From contig CACFFD010000004.1 in the NCBI GenBank assembly GCA_902565595.1, positions 1 through 60,612 on the forward strand: 60,612 bases of DNA, given 5' to 3'. Below, one piece after another: positions 25,698 through 33,514 of this stretch. Source of the DNA: Actinomycetota bacterium. Lineage in GTDB: Bacteria; Actinomycetota; Acidimicrobiia; Acidimicrobiales; UBA8592. Both the position numbers and the translations under genes were made by a program. The notes beneath the pieces were generated by a model. It did no database searches. It was not told the origin of the DNA and saw nothing but the letters and a program-made list of their open reading frames with translations. Each line of letters starts with the position of its first letter. Position 1 is the first letter of the stretch.

Positions 25698-27098
25698 CTA
25701 TTCTGGATTTTCTCTAGACGGTTCCTCTGGGGTTAGCCCTTGCAAAGCTGCAAGAGTAACAAGATTACTTTCTTCACAATCAAGTTCGCCAGGGCGGCTG
25801 GGATAAGAACGCTTCCACACTCCATCTGAAAGAGTAACTACCATAAAGCAAGGGGATGGAATTCCTTCTGAAGGGTTTGAGACTCCGTGTAGGCCATTAG
25901 AGTCCCAAAAATTTATTGTCTTTGCTGCTTCGATAACTGACTCTCTGGTCAAATTCTCTGGATCGTAAGCTGCGGAGTCTAAACCCACAGCGCGTGCTAC
26001 AGCTTCTTCAAAGAGAAGCCCAGCACTCCAAGCAGCTACTCCAGCAGCTGAAGTTACTCCCTCGGAGCCATGGGTTGACAATAGGTAGAACAAATATCGA
26101 AGAAGCTCGTCGCTAAGTTCAGCTTCTTCAATGGGGAGATGCGGCAGCCAAACTGATACTCCTTCACCAAACTCCCCGGCAGAGGTAACCCACTTTGGGC
26201 TGTAACAGTTTTGTCCGCAATCAATAAAGTCAAAACGAAAATCTGGATCAATTTCGCTAACCGATTCTAAAAATAAGAGAAGTTGATTTCCACTGTTTCG
26301 CCAAGTTAACGATCGAGCATCCGACTCAACAAGTGACTCAGCCTCAATTAAAAAGTCTGTTTCGAAACTATATATTGGACTATAAATGAACCTGTAGCCC
26401 ATAGCTGTCGCAGCTTCAATGGTCTGATTTCCTCCTAGAACTAAAGGTGAGAGCTCTGGGAACAATGTCGCTGCGCGCTCCACTGCATTTGGGCTGACAC
26501 GAGAAAAGTATGCTGCCCAGCCAGCATTTTTTTCCTGAGAATACGCAGGATTAGATACGAAAGTTAATTCTGAATTAAGGCGTTGTTCAGAGTAGATAAA
26601 CGCTGGGAAATCTGGTATTCCGCATTCAGAAGAGAGAAGAAGAGATAAGCCTTCAGAATCATTAATTGATGCTGATCCAACAAGAGCAAAGTAATCACCA
26701 GTGCATACTTGTTCAATCGCTTCAGCGTGTCTGGACACAGCTGAATCGACTCTCTCAACTACTACAGTCCTACCTGCTAGTTTTGTGGTTTGATTGACGG
26801 CATTGGCCCATGCTTCGACTGCCTGCCAAATACTTTCTGATTCACCATCATTGATTGAGAGGTTTTCTCCGTCGGCAATAACAGCGATTCGTATAACATC
26901 ACTTGTCAACCCCGGCTCGGTTATTACTTCCTCTACTGGCTCCGGAGAAGTCGTATCAGCAGGCGTGGGAGTTGGAACTACTGGTGTAACTGTTGGCGGT
27001 GGAGAAACTGATGGGAATATAGGGTCTGAGCAACCACCAATGAGAAGGAATGCAACAATAAAAATAGCAAAGTATATAGAGCGAGCAGTATTTGCCAT
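25698..27098 (-). CDS. Periplasmic-binding-protein-like lipoprotein, orphan, second copy
   Basis: The N-terminal hydrophobic helix ends in a lipobox with Cys23 ('LLIGGC'). A Pro/Thr-rich linker (about 28-60) follows, then a domain starting 'DVIRIAVIADGENLS' with 'YFALVGSASINDSEGLSLLLSSECGIPDFP', which looks like a type 1 periplasmic-binding fold. Its layout repeats the lipoprotein at 13529-14902 (lipobox, low-complexity linker, binding domain, conserved 'PSPCFMV' near the end against 'GGPCALM' in the other). No transporter gene is adjacent. The ligand and role (uptake or sensing) are unknown. Confidence 0.72.
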   Translation of the reverse strand: MANTARSIYFAIFIVAFLLIGGCSDPIFPSVSPPPTVTPVVPTPTPADTTSPEPVEEVITEPGLTSDVIRIAVIADGENLSINDGESESIWQAVEAWANAVNQTTKLAGRTVVVERVDSAVSRHAEAIEQVCTGDYFALVGSASINDSEGLSLLLSSECGIPDFPAFIYSEQRLNSELTFVSNPAYSQEKNAGWAAYFSRVSPNAVERAATLFPELSPLVLGGNQTIEAATAMGYRFIYSPIYSFETDFLIEAESLVESDARSLTWRNSGNQLLLFLESVSEIDPDFRFDFIDCGQNCYSPKWVTSAGEFGEGVSVWLPHLPIEEAELSDELLRYLFYLLSTHGSEGVTSAAGVAAWSAGLLFEEAVARAVGLDSAAYDPENLTRESVIEAAKTINFWDSNGLHGVSNPSEGIPSPCFMVVTLSDGVWKRSYPSRPGELDCEESNLVTLAALQGLTPEEPSRENPE

Positions 27099-27234
27099 AC
27101 ATCAAGACTAATGCGGACTTCCCCAATAGTTATGCAGGTTTAGATTTCTTATTACTTTATGCTCTTATAGAGGGCGTGGCAGGGATCTTTCAAGCAACCA
27201 TTGATATGACCTGAGATTTAACTATGGTGAATAA

Positions 27235-28488
27235 GTGCCAAGTCCTGATGCGTTTCCGCTTCCAAAAGCTTTTCTAGCCCTCAACCAAAAACAATTCCGG
27301 CGATTTTACATCGGTTCTATAGCTTCACAGCTCGGATTCTGGTTTTCTCACATCTCATATCAGGCATTAATGGCAGACCTCACCGATGATGAGTTATGGG
27401 TTTCAATGCTTTTCGTGGTGACGTTTACTCCGGTTCTGTTCTTAGGGCCATTTGGAGGGCTCCTAGCGGACAGACTCGACAGAAAGAAACTTTTACTAGC
27501 TACATATGCGGCACTTATGACTGTTTCAGCACTTCAGGTAATCTTAGTTATAAGCAACGCTATTTCACCTTTGATTTTATTAGTAACATCTTTCATCGTG
27601 GGGCTTATTATGGCTCTCCTTGCCCCAGTAGTACAGGCAGTAACTGCAAACACTGTTCAAAGCGAGTATCTTCCGAGCGCTATTTCTCTTCAAGCTATGG
27701 CTTCGAATGCAAGCAGGGTCCTTGGTCCTGCGCTTGCTGCACCTTTGGTCAGTAATAACCTCTTTGAAATATCTTGGTCTTTGTATGGAATCTGCGCAGG
27801 TTTAGCACTTGTTGCTGCAGCTGGAATTACTTTATTTCCTTATCAGCCAGACGAAGATAGTATCCCAATATTTCAGCGCCTCGTAGATGGCGTTCTCCAT
27901 GCACGTGATAAGAACCCAGCTGGTAATGCTCTAATCCTCGTCGGAGTGATGTCAATTTTTGGCGTATCGCATGTGGTCCTGTCACCTGCCTTCACCAGTG
28001 ATGCACTTGGTAGGCCCGCAAGTGACTTTGCTTGGCTAGGGGCATCCACTGGATTTGGCGCACTTATTGGAGCTCTAGCAGCTGGGAGTTTCACTCAGCA
28101 GGCAACTCTTCGAAGAGGTGCTATTCTTGCAATCCCCTACTGCCTATTATTGGCAGGGTTTTCTAGAGTGACCGATTTTACTGTCGCTGTTCTTATCCAA
28201 ATCCTTGTAGGGTTTTTCTATATTGCTTCTTTTACAACTCTTCAAGTAGTTGTCCAAGAAGTCGTTGCCGAAAATTTTCGAGGTCGTGTAATGTCACTGT
28301 TCAATATCGCATGGGCGGGACTGGTTCCAATTGGTAGCTTACTGATGGGCCTTCTTGCCAGCGATACCGGGCTTGGCCTTGGATCAGCGGATACGATCGG
28401 ATTAACTTCGCTAATCTGTGTTGGGTATGTTATTTCAGTAGTTTTCTGGGATACGTTCCAAAATACTACTAACGATAAGCAAACGTGA
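27235..28488 (+). CDS. MFS transporter, EntS-like
   Basis: The 417-residue protein has about twelve membrane helices and the MFS loop 'GGLLADRLDRKKLLL' near residue 77. 'NFRGRVMSLFNIAWAGLVPIGSLLMG' near 345 is typical of the MFS_3 group that contains the enterobactin exporter EntS. It is expected to export a small molecule by proton exchange; the substrate is not known. The start is GTG at 27235 with GGTGA six bases upstream. It stands alone, convergent with the AlkB-like operon. Confidence 0.85.
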   Translation: MPSPDAFPLPKAFLALNQKQFRRFYIGSIASQLGFWFSHISYQALMADLTDDELWVSMLFVVTFTPVLFLGPFGGLLADRLDRKKLLLATYAALMTVSALQVILVISNAISPLILLVTSFIVGLIMALLAPVVQAVTANTVQSEYLPSAISLQAMASNASRVLGPALAAPLVSNNLFEISWSLYGICAGLALVAAAGITLFPYQPDEDSIPIFQRLVDGVLHARDKNPAGNALILVGVMSIFGVSHVVLSPAFTSDALGRPASDFAWLGASTGFGALIGALAAGSFTQQATLRRGAILAIPYCLLLAGFSRVTDFTVAVLIQILVGFFYIASFTTLQVVVQEVVAENFRGRVMSLFNIAWAGLVPIGSLLMGLLASDTGLGLGSADTIGLTSLICVGYVISVVFWDTFQNTTNDKQT

Positions 28489-28511
28489 TTTGACTAGCCC
28501 TTTGGGAGAAA

Positions 28512-28533
28512 GGCTCTCAAGCTTTGAGCAGCC
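28512..28533. terminator. Bidirectional hairpin between convergent genes
   Basis: GGCT-CTCAA, loop gct, TTGAG-c-AGCC forms a nine-pair stem with one bulged base. It lies between the MFS gene stop (28488) and the stop of the small membrane protein on the other strand (28537). No long T run follows, so it is a weak, Actinobacteria-style terminator candidate. Confidence 0.45.
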
Positions 28534-28536
28534 TTC

Positions 28537-28740
28537 CTATTTAAACCATTTGTACGGCTGTTTCCCTGCAACTTTGAAGTAGATAACCATATTAACAACA
28601 TGTGTCACCAACAGAACAAAGCCGATTAATACGGCCCATCCGAATTGATCATAGTTATCGTGCGCCTTACAGAAATATAAAACCACTGCAACAACAGCAG
28701 TCCAAATTGCCATCCCTAAAATTCCTTGTAATGTTTTCAT
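28537..28740 (-). CDS. Small two-helix membrane protein in the AlkB-like operon
   Basis: The 67-residue protein has two hydrophobic helices (about 7-24 and 33-55) joined by a short polar loop ('CKAHDNYDQFG'), and ends 'KVAGKQPYKWFK'. Its ATG overlaps the ferredoxin stop (ATGA), so it is translated with the ferredoxin and the monooxygenase. It could be a membrane partner that holds the ferredoxin near the monooxygenase; this is inference only. I know no named family. Last gene of a three-gene leftward operon. Confidence 0.72.
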   Translation of the reverse strand: MKTLQGILGMAIWTAVVAVVLYFCKAHDNYDQFGWAVLIGFVLLVTHVVNMVIYFKVAGKQPYKWFK

Positions 28741-29066
28741 TGCCTTTCCTTTCCCTTTCTCGATCTAGGTTTAATAAGTACGTGGATATCTGACTTGAGT
28801 GTGCTTTGGCATGCCAAAATATATCCTTCATTGATTTCTTCTGGTGTCAGGACATAGCCAAAATTAAGTTGAGGCTTTATATCTCCTGATACAAGAATGA
28901 CTTTGCATGTTCCGCAGCTTCCAACTTTGCATCTATGCGGCCATTTCACTCCCTGATCTAGGGCAGAAGACAATAACCGGTCTCCCCTTTCAATCGTGAT
29001 TTCGATTTCCATAGGGTCAATTCTCGCAACGCTGGTAGAAGATGCTTTCTTAAATACATTCAACAT
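28737..29066 (-). CDS. 2Fe-2S plant-type ferredoxin
   Basis: The 109-residue protein has the cluster ligands Cys46, Cys51, Cys54 and Cys86 in the C-x4-C-x2-C-x31-C arrangement ('CKVGSCGTC' and 'LACQS'). It begins with a short N-terminal extension and ends in a basic tail ('KPRSRKGKERQ'). It should pass electrons one at a time in the cytoplasm, most likely to the AlkB-like monooxygenase encoded 30 bases upstream. Classical AlkB systems use rubredoxin, so this is closer to the XylA-type donor arrangement. No reductase is next to it. Confidence 0.88.
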   Translation of the reverse strand: MLNVFKKASSTSVARIDPMEIEITIERGDRLLSSALDQGVKWPHRCKVGSCGTCKVILVSGDIKPQLNFGYVLTPEEINEGYILACQSTLKSDIHVLIKPRSRKGKERQ

Positions 29067-29096
29067 GTGCTTTTGCTTTCAGCTTTTGAGAAAGAT

Positions 29097-30218
29097 CTAA
29101 TCTGAAAGTTGGAGACTTAAATCTCCGCCCTTAGAGAATTTCGCGGCTATTTCTCGCTCCGCATTTGTTGCATAGTTCTTATCCCAATTATCAAGATGTT
29201 GCTGAACAAACTTTCTGAATAGCGGCGGAATCAAGGCGTATACGAAGAGTTCAAAATAGCCAATCCCATAGTTTGGTCCTTGGACATCGTCTAGTTCCCA
29301 AAAGTAGGTCTCTCCACGAACATGATGGTCGCACTGACGACCTATTTCTATGAAAAACCAGCTTGTGAATATATTGTCATTATCCCATGAATGCCTATGT
29401 TCCACGGGTTTTCCGTGCTCGCGTATAAGCCCATAATGGCCCATGAAGTTCAGAGCCTCTAGTAAAAAGTTTGACAACCCCCAAACAATCAAAATGGCAG
29501 CAACTCCATAGAGTCCTCCAACCCATACAAATAATATGAGAGATGGAAGGCTGTAAAGGTATCCAATGATCCATCTGTTATCAAGATTAAGCAGGGGCTT
29601 CCTTTGCATTTGAGCTTTCTGTGCTTCCATATCATATGAGTAGTTCGATTGGCCCATGTGGGAGTGCCAGGCATGAGCGTATACATTCCGACCTCTGGGT
29701 GCAGTAGCTGGGTCATCTTCATGGCCAAGGTCAAGGTGATGGTTGTAAACATGGGCGTAGGTGAAATGGGATGCACCGCTTAGAGCCATGATCAAACGTG
29801 AGACAAAGAACCCCTCTTTCTTATTGTGGGAGAGTTCATGCCCATAAATAATTCCAAGACCTGCCCACAAAGCCGCCGAAAGCGTTGCACCAACAAGACT
29901 TGTTAAAGAAATCGCACCACTTGCATTGTCCACATATTGATGTATCTGCCATGCCAAGGCGATTTGAAAAGTAATAAAGACAGGCAGCATAAAATACATA
30001 ACCGCGTATTGGAATCTTTTACGTCCATATGACGTCCCATCTGATGCAAATTCAGCTCGATGGTGGATATTTCTCGTAAGCGTGTCAGCTACAGTGTTCA
30101 GGCCGAAAAGAATTACGCCTGTCCATGCGTACACACCTCCTAATAGAATTCCAGCGATAGTTAGAACTGACATCACTGGAACGATTAGATACCGTGCATT
30201 CACAAAGAATGTTTTCAT
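29097..30218 (-). CDS. AlkB/XylM-like membrane non-heme diiron monooxygenase
   Basis: The 373-residue protein has about six membrane helices and the histidine boxes of the AlkB family. They are 'HELSH' at 127-131, His156 and His160-161 with His166 in 'HVYNHHLDLGHEDDP', 'GHYGLIREHG' near 260-268, 'EHRHSWDND' near 273-281 and 'RQCDHH' at 294-299. AlkB and XylM enzymes normally read RHSDHH at the last box, so a metal-ligand His is replaced by Gln here. It should hydroxylate a hydrophobic substrate, with electrons from the downstream ferredoxin. The substrate could be an alkane, an aromatic methyl group or a steroid; the sequence does not tell. AGGAGG lies five bases from the ATG. Confidence 0.85.
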   Translation of the reverse strand: MKTFFVNARYLIVPVMSVLTIAGILLGGVYAWTGVILFGLNTVADTLTRNIHHRAEFASDGTSYGRKRFQYAVMYFMLPVFITFQIALAWQIHQYVDNASGAISLTSLVGATLSAALWAGLGIIYGHELSHNKKEGFFVSRLIMALSGASHFTYAHVYNHHLDLGHEDDPATAPRGRNVYAHAWHSHMGQSNYSYDMEAQKAQMQRKPLLNLDNRWIIGYLYSLPSLILFVWVGGLYGVAAILIVWGLSNFLLEALNFMGHYGLIREHGKPVEHRHSWDNDNIFTSWFFIEIGRQCDHHVRGETYFWELDDVQGPNYGIGYFELFVYALIPPLFRKFVQQHLDNWDKNYATNAEREIAAKFSKGGDLSLQLSD

Positions 30219-30223
30219 TTGAA

Positions 30224-30264
30224 CCTCCTAGTTCATATTTTTTGGTCTAATAAGCCCTAGGAGG
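30224..30264 (-). promoter_or_regulatory. RNA hairpin that may hide the ribosome site of the AlkB-like gene
   Basis: On the minus strand CCTCCTAG (30264-30257) is followed 25 bases later by its exact complement CTAGGAGG (30231-30224), which contains the Shine-Dalgarno sequence of the gene starting at 30218. Pairing would block translation. An eight-base match in such a short leader is unlikely by chance, but the long loop lowers stability. Confidence 0.45.
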
Positions 30265-30326
30265 GACCTCATCCCCGTTTTAGCTCCTTATTTAGAATCG
30301 CGGCAAGCAGGCAAATCACGATTGGT

Positions 30327-30353
30327 GCTGGGGCAGCATTTCGCTACCCCAGC
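30327..30353 (-). terminator. Strong hairpin downstream of metY
   Basis: GCTGGGG-TAGC-gaaat-GCTG-CCCCAGC (minus strand) forms an eleven-pair stem with a five-base loop, 18 bases after the metY stop and before the AlkB-like operon. No U run follows, so it may act as an Actinobacteria-style terminator that separates metY from the next operon. Confidence 0.62.
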
Positions 30354-30370
30354 AGATCTTTAAAGGTCAA

Positions 30371-31678
30371 TTATTTCGCAGCGGCAAAACCTTTCTCCAA
30401 ATCGGCAATGATGTCATCAATATGTTCAATACCTACCGATAGACGAACAAGCCCCGGATATACACCCGTATCAGCCTGCTCTTCTTCAGTCAATTGACTA
30501 TGTGTGGTAGAAGCTGGATGAATAACCAAGCTTCGCACATCTCCAATATTGGCAACATGGCTGTGTAGCTCTAGTCCTTCAACGAACTTCCTTCCGGCTT
30601 CCACACCACCCTTGATATTGAAAGCAGGAATAGCGCCATAACCTTTTCCACCGGTAAGTTCAGTTGCCCGTGAATGCCACTGGCTGCTTTCTAATCCGGC
30701 GTAGGCGACCGATTCAACTTGATCATGCCCATCAAGGTATTGAGCGACAGCCAGAGCGTTGCTGCAATGGCGTTCCATACGAAGACTAAGAGTCTCTAAA
30801 CCTTGAAGGAAGAGGAAGGAGTTAAACGGTGTTGTTGATGCGCCTATATCTCGAAGCATCTGGACACGTGCTTTAATAATGTAGCTTCCATGCCCAAGCG
30901 CCGGCCAGTAAGCTAACCCTCCATAACTTGGATCGGGTTCAGTCATGTTGGGGAATTTTCCACTTTCCCCCCAATCAAAACTTCCTCCGTCAACAAGCAG
31001 ACCACCTATTGAATTCCCGTGTCCGCCAATATATTTGGTAGCAGAATGAACGACGATATCTGCACCATGCTCAAATGGTCGGACAAGGTAGGGTGTCGCC
31101 GCCGTATTGTCAACCATCAGTGGCACACCATTTTTATGGGCGACTTCGCTGACCCCGCTGACATCAAGCCAGTTATTTTTAGGGTTAGGGTTCATTTCTC
31201 CATAAAAGAGCTTGGTGTTATCTTGAACAGCAGCTTGCCAGGCATCTAAATCATCTGGATCTTCAACAAACGTCACGTCAATCCCAAGTTTGGGCAAGGT
31301 GTAATGGAATAAATTGTAGGTTCCTCCATACAGCGATGCGCCGGAAACAAGATGATCCCCTGACTCTAGAATTGTCAAAATTCCAAGTGTTTCAGCAGCT
31401 TGTCCGGATGCCAGAGCTAGAGCTCCCGGTATTCCGACGGCTGTTTCTGTAGCACCTTCCAATGCAGCTACGCGCGCTTCGAATACGCCCTGTGTTGGAT
31501 TCATGATCCGGGTGTAGATATTCCCCATTTCTGCAAGCGCAAATAAATTTGCTGCATGTTCAGCGCTGTTAAATGTAAATGATGTTGTTTGGTATATCGG
31601 AACAGCTCTCGCATTAGTCGCTGCATCCGGTTCTTGTCCAGCATGAATCTGCTGTGTTTCGAACTGCCATTCACTCAT
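30371..31678 (-). CDS. metY: O-acetylhomoserine sulfhydrylase
   Basis: This 435-residue Cys/Met-metabolism PLP enzyme starts 'MSEWQFETQQIHAGQEPD'. It has 'ALASGQAAE' near residue 90, Asp190 in 'LMVDNT' and the PLP lysine Lys215 in 'HSATKYIGGHG'. Length and these motifs fit MetY (O-acetylhomoserine aminocarboxypropyltransferase) better than the shorter MetB/MetC enzymes. It makes homocysteine or cysteine from O-acetyl-homoserine/serine and sulfide. The leader on the same strand carries a likely SAM riboswitch, which supports a role in methionine synthesis. It stands alone, with a hairpin after its stop. Confidence 0.93.
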   Translation of the reverse strand: MSEWQFETQQIHAGQEPDAATNARAVPIYQTTSFTFNSAEHAANLFALAEMGNIYTRIMNPTQGVFEARVAALEGATETAVGIPGALALASGQAAETLGILTILESGDHLVSGASLYGGTYNLFHYTLPKLGIDVTFVEDPDDLDAWQAAVQDNTKLFYGEMNPNPKNNWLDVSGVSEVAHKNGVPLMVDNTAATPYLVRPFEHGADIVVHSATKYIGGHGNSIGGLLVDGGSFDWGESGKFPNMTEPDPSYGGLAYWPALGHGSYIIKARVQMLRDIGASTTPFNSFLFLQGLETLSLRMERHCSNALAVAQYLDGHDQVESVAYAGLESSQWHSRATELTGGKGYGAIPAFNIKGGVEAGRKFVEGLELHSHVANIGDVRSLVIHPASTTHSQLTEEEQADTGVYPGLVRLSVGIEHIDDIIADLEKGFAAAK

Positions 31679-31684
31679 GATTTC

Positions 31685-31699
31685 CCTCCTGTTTGGAGG
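31685..31699 (-). promoter_or_regulatory. Hairpin enclosing the metY ribosome binding site
   Basis: On the minus strand CCTCC-aaaca-GGAGG folds the Shine-Dalgarno sequence of metY (ATG at 31678) into a five-pair stem. With the SAM-type aptamer just upstream this looks like the expression platform of a translation-controlling riboswitch. Confidence 0.55.
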
Positions 31700-31744
31700 A
31701 GACCCTTTCGCTTTGACGCTTCCGCTTAGAATTTGTCAGGGACA

Positions 31745-31845
31745 ATTACTTGCGCTTTAGCACCACATCCCCGAATTAACGGGAAAGCACCTTGGGTGTC
31801 CGTCCTAGGTTGCCGGGTCCATTCTTATGAACCACTCTTAATGTT
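31745..31845 (-). promoter_or_regulatory. SAM-I/SAM-IV-clan riboswitch aptamer candidate upstream of metY
   Basis: The minus-strand leader holds 'AAGAGTGG', then 'ACCCGGCAACCTAGG', then 'AAGGTGCT' and a CCCG/CGGG hairpin. The GGCAACC and GGTGC blocks, in this order and spacing, are the conserved core of the SAM-I and SAM-IV riboswitches. Position before metY fits S-adenosylmethionine repression. The P2 region is short and lacks the usual SAM-I kink-turn sequence, so SAM-IV or a variant is more likely. Ends of the element are approximate. Confidence 0.68.
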
Positions 31846-31907
31846 CCTTTGATTCAATCAGAAATGAGCAAAGATCACAACCCGAGAGCGAAATTATTTC
31901 TTGGCCT

Positions 31908-32939
31908 TTAGCCTTGCCCGCCGCTGGAATCTTTCACGCTTTGCTTTCCCGAAGAGATCCAAGGCATCATGGAGCGGAGTTCTTTGCCGATTTTTTCTAT
32001 TGGGAGTTCATGTCCTGCTGCTTCCAACCTTAAGAAGTTTTCGCGCCCTCCACGAGATTCTGCTACCCATTCGTCGGCGAATTTTCCACTTTGAATTTCG
32101 TTAAGAATGGTTTGCATAGTCGCTCGGACATGGTCATCTATCACACGAGGACCTCTGGTAAGATCTCCGTACTCAGCTGTGTCTGAAACGCTATAGCGCA
32201 TTCCGGCTATTCCTTCTTCGTACATTAAATCGACAATAAGCTTTAGTTCATGTAGGCATTCGAAATAGGCTATTTCAGGCTGATAGCCAGCTGATACAAG
32301 CGTATCGAATCCACTTCGGACTAATTCTGTTATCCCTCCGCAGAGGACAACTTGCTCACCGAATAGGTCTGTTTCGCATTCTTCAGTGAAAGTTGTTTCT
32401 ATAACTCCAGCTCGCGCTCCTCCGATTGCATCAGCGTATGCCAAGGCGAATCCCTTCGCTGATCCGGATGCATCATTTTCTACTGCTATGAGACACGGCA
32501 CTCCTCCGCCTTCAACATAAGTCCTACGCACAAGGTGTCCTGGGCCTTTGGGGGCGACCATGACCACGTCGACATCGCTAGGAGGTTGAATGAGGTCAAA
32601 GCGAATGTTAAACCCATGAGAGAACATGACAATGTCTCCAGAGTCCAAATTTGGGCCTATATGTGCGTCATAAATATCAGCCTGTTCGGTGTCTGGTAGA
32701 AGAATCATAACGGCGTTTGCCCATGCTGAAGCTTCCGCTATGTTCATGACTGTTAATCCTGCTTCTTCTGCTTTAGCGACGGAGGAAGATTCTGGTCGGA
32801 GCCCAACACAAACTTCCACACCGGATTCTTTTAGGTTTAGGGCGTGAGCATGCCCTTGGGATCCATAGCCGAGTACTGCAACTTTTTTCCCATCGATATA
32901 TGACCTATCAGCGTCTGCTTCATAGTAGATATTTGCCAT
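31908..32939 (-). CDS. ilvC: Ketol-acid reductoisomerase
   Basis: The 343-residue class I enzyme has the NADPH-binding '[19 protein letters not shown]' near residue 22, '[20 protein letters not shown]' near 130, the metal-binding segment '[20 protein letters not shown]' near 190 and 'ISDTAEYG'-like '[16 protein letters not shown]' near 250. It converts acetolactate or acetohydroxybutyrate to dihydroxy acids in Val/Leu/Ile synthesis. It follows ilvN by 77 bases on the same strand and has AAGGAGAAATTC before the ATG. Confidence 0.97.
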   Translation of the reverse strand: MANIYYEADADRSYIDGKKVAVLGYGSQGHAHALNLKESGVEVCVGLRPESSSVAKAEEAGLTVMNIAEASAWANAVMILLPDTEQADIYDAHIGPNLDSGDIVMFSHGFNIRFDLIQPPSDVDVVMVAPKGPGHLVRRTYVEGGGVPCLIAVENDASGSAKGFALAYADAIGGARAGVIETTFTEECETDLFGEQVVLCGGITELVRSGFDTLVSAGYQPEIAYFECLHELKLIVDLMYEEGIAGMRYSVSDTAEYGDLTRGPRVIDDHVRATMQTILNEIQSGKFADEWVAESRGGRENFLRLEAAGHELPIEKIGKELRSMMPWISSGKQSVKDSSGGQG

Positions 32940-33016
32940 GAATTTCTCCTTAATCCTGATTTAACGTTATCTGTATTTTTCTCTGATAGTCCCATATGCG
33001 TGGGCCTACTTCATGT

Positions 33017-33514
33017 TTAACTGTTGCTTATGCTTGGAAGCGCAATGGTTCCTGTTCGTTGAATTTCCATAATTCCAAATTCTTCAAGAGACGCTTCAAA
33101 TTTATCTACTTGATCTACGTCTCCAGAGAGTGACACCATGATTCTCTGAGGGCCCACATTTAAGATGTTCGCTTCGAAGTTCTCTATATTTTTCATAATT
33201 CGATCTTCTTGTCCATCGTTCACTTGAACTGTTGCGAGAATGAGTTCACGGGTAACTGATTCCGTTGGAGCTAATTCTTGAATTTCGACAACGTTTATCA
33301 ACTTATCGAGCTGTTTGACTACCTGTTCAATGGGCGCTGATTCTGCATCGACTACGATTGTTAGCCTACTGAAGAGGACGTTTTCAGTTGGGGCCACGGC
33401 TAGAGAAACAATGTTGAATCCTCTTCGAGCGAATAGTCCCGCTACGCGAGCGAGGACTCCTGGCTTGTTCTCAACTCGAACAACAAGCGTATGTGAGGGC
33501 GTTGAAGAGGTCAC
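33017..33514 (-). CDS. ilvN: Acetolactate synthase small (regulatory) subunit
   Basis: The 165-residue protein starts at GTG 33514, overlapping the ilvB stop (GTGA). It has the ACT domain 'LVVRVENKPGVLARVAGLFARRGFNI' near residues 9-34, which binds the feedback inhibitor valine. A second half ('ELILATVQVNDG') resembles the C-terminal activating domain. It assembles with IlvB and controls its activity. Length is normal for the actinobacterial IlvN/IlvH type. Confidence 0.95.
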   Translation of the reverse strand: MTSSTPSHTLVVRVENKPGVLARVAGLFARRGFNIVSLAVAPTENVLFSRLTIVVDAESAPIEQVVKQLDKLINVVEIQELAPTESVTRELILATVQVNDGQEDRIMKNIENFEANILNVGPQRIMVSLSGDVDQVDKFEASLEEFGIMEIQRTGTIALPSISNS

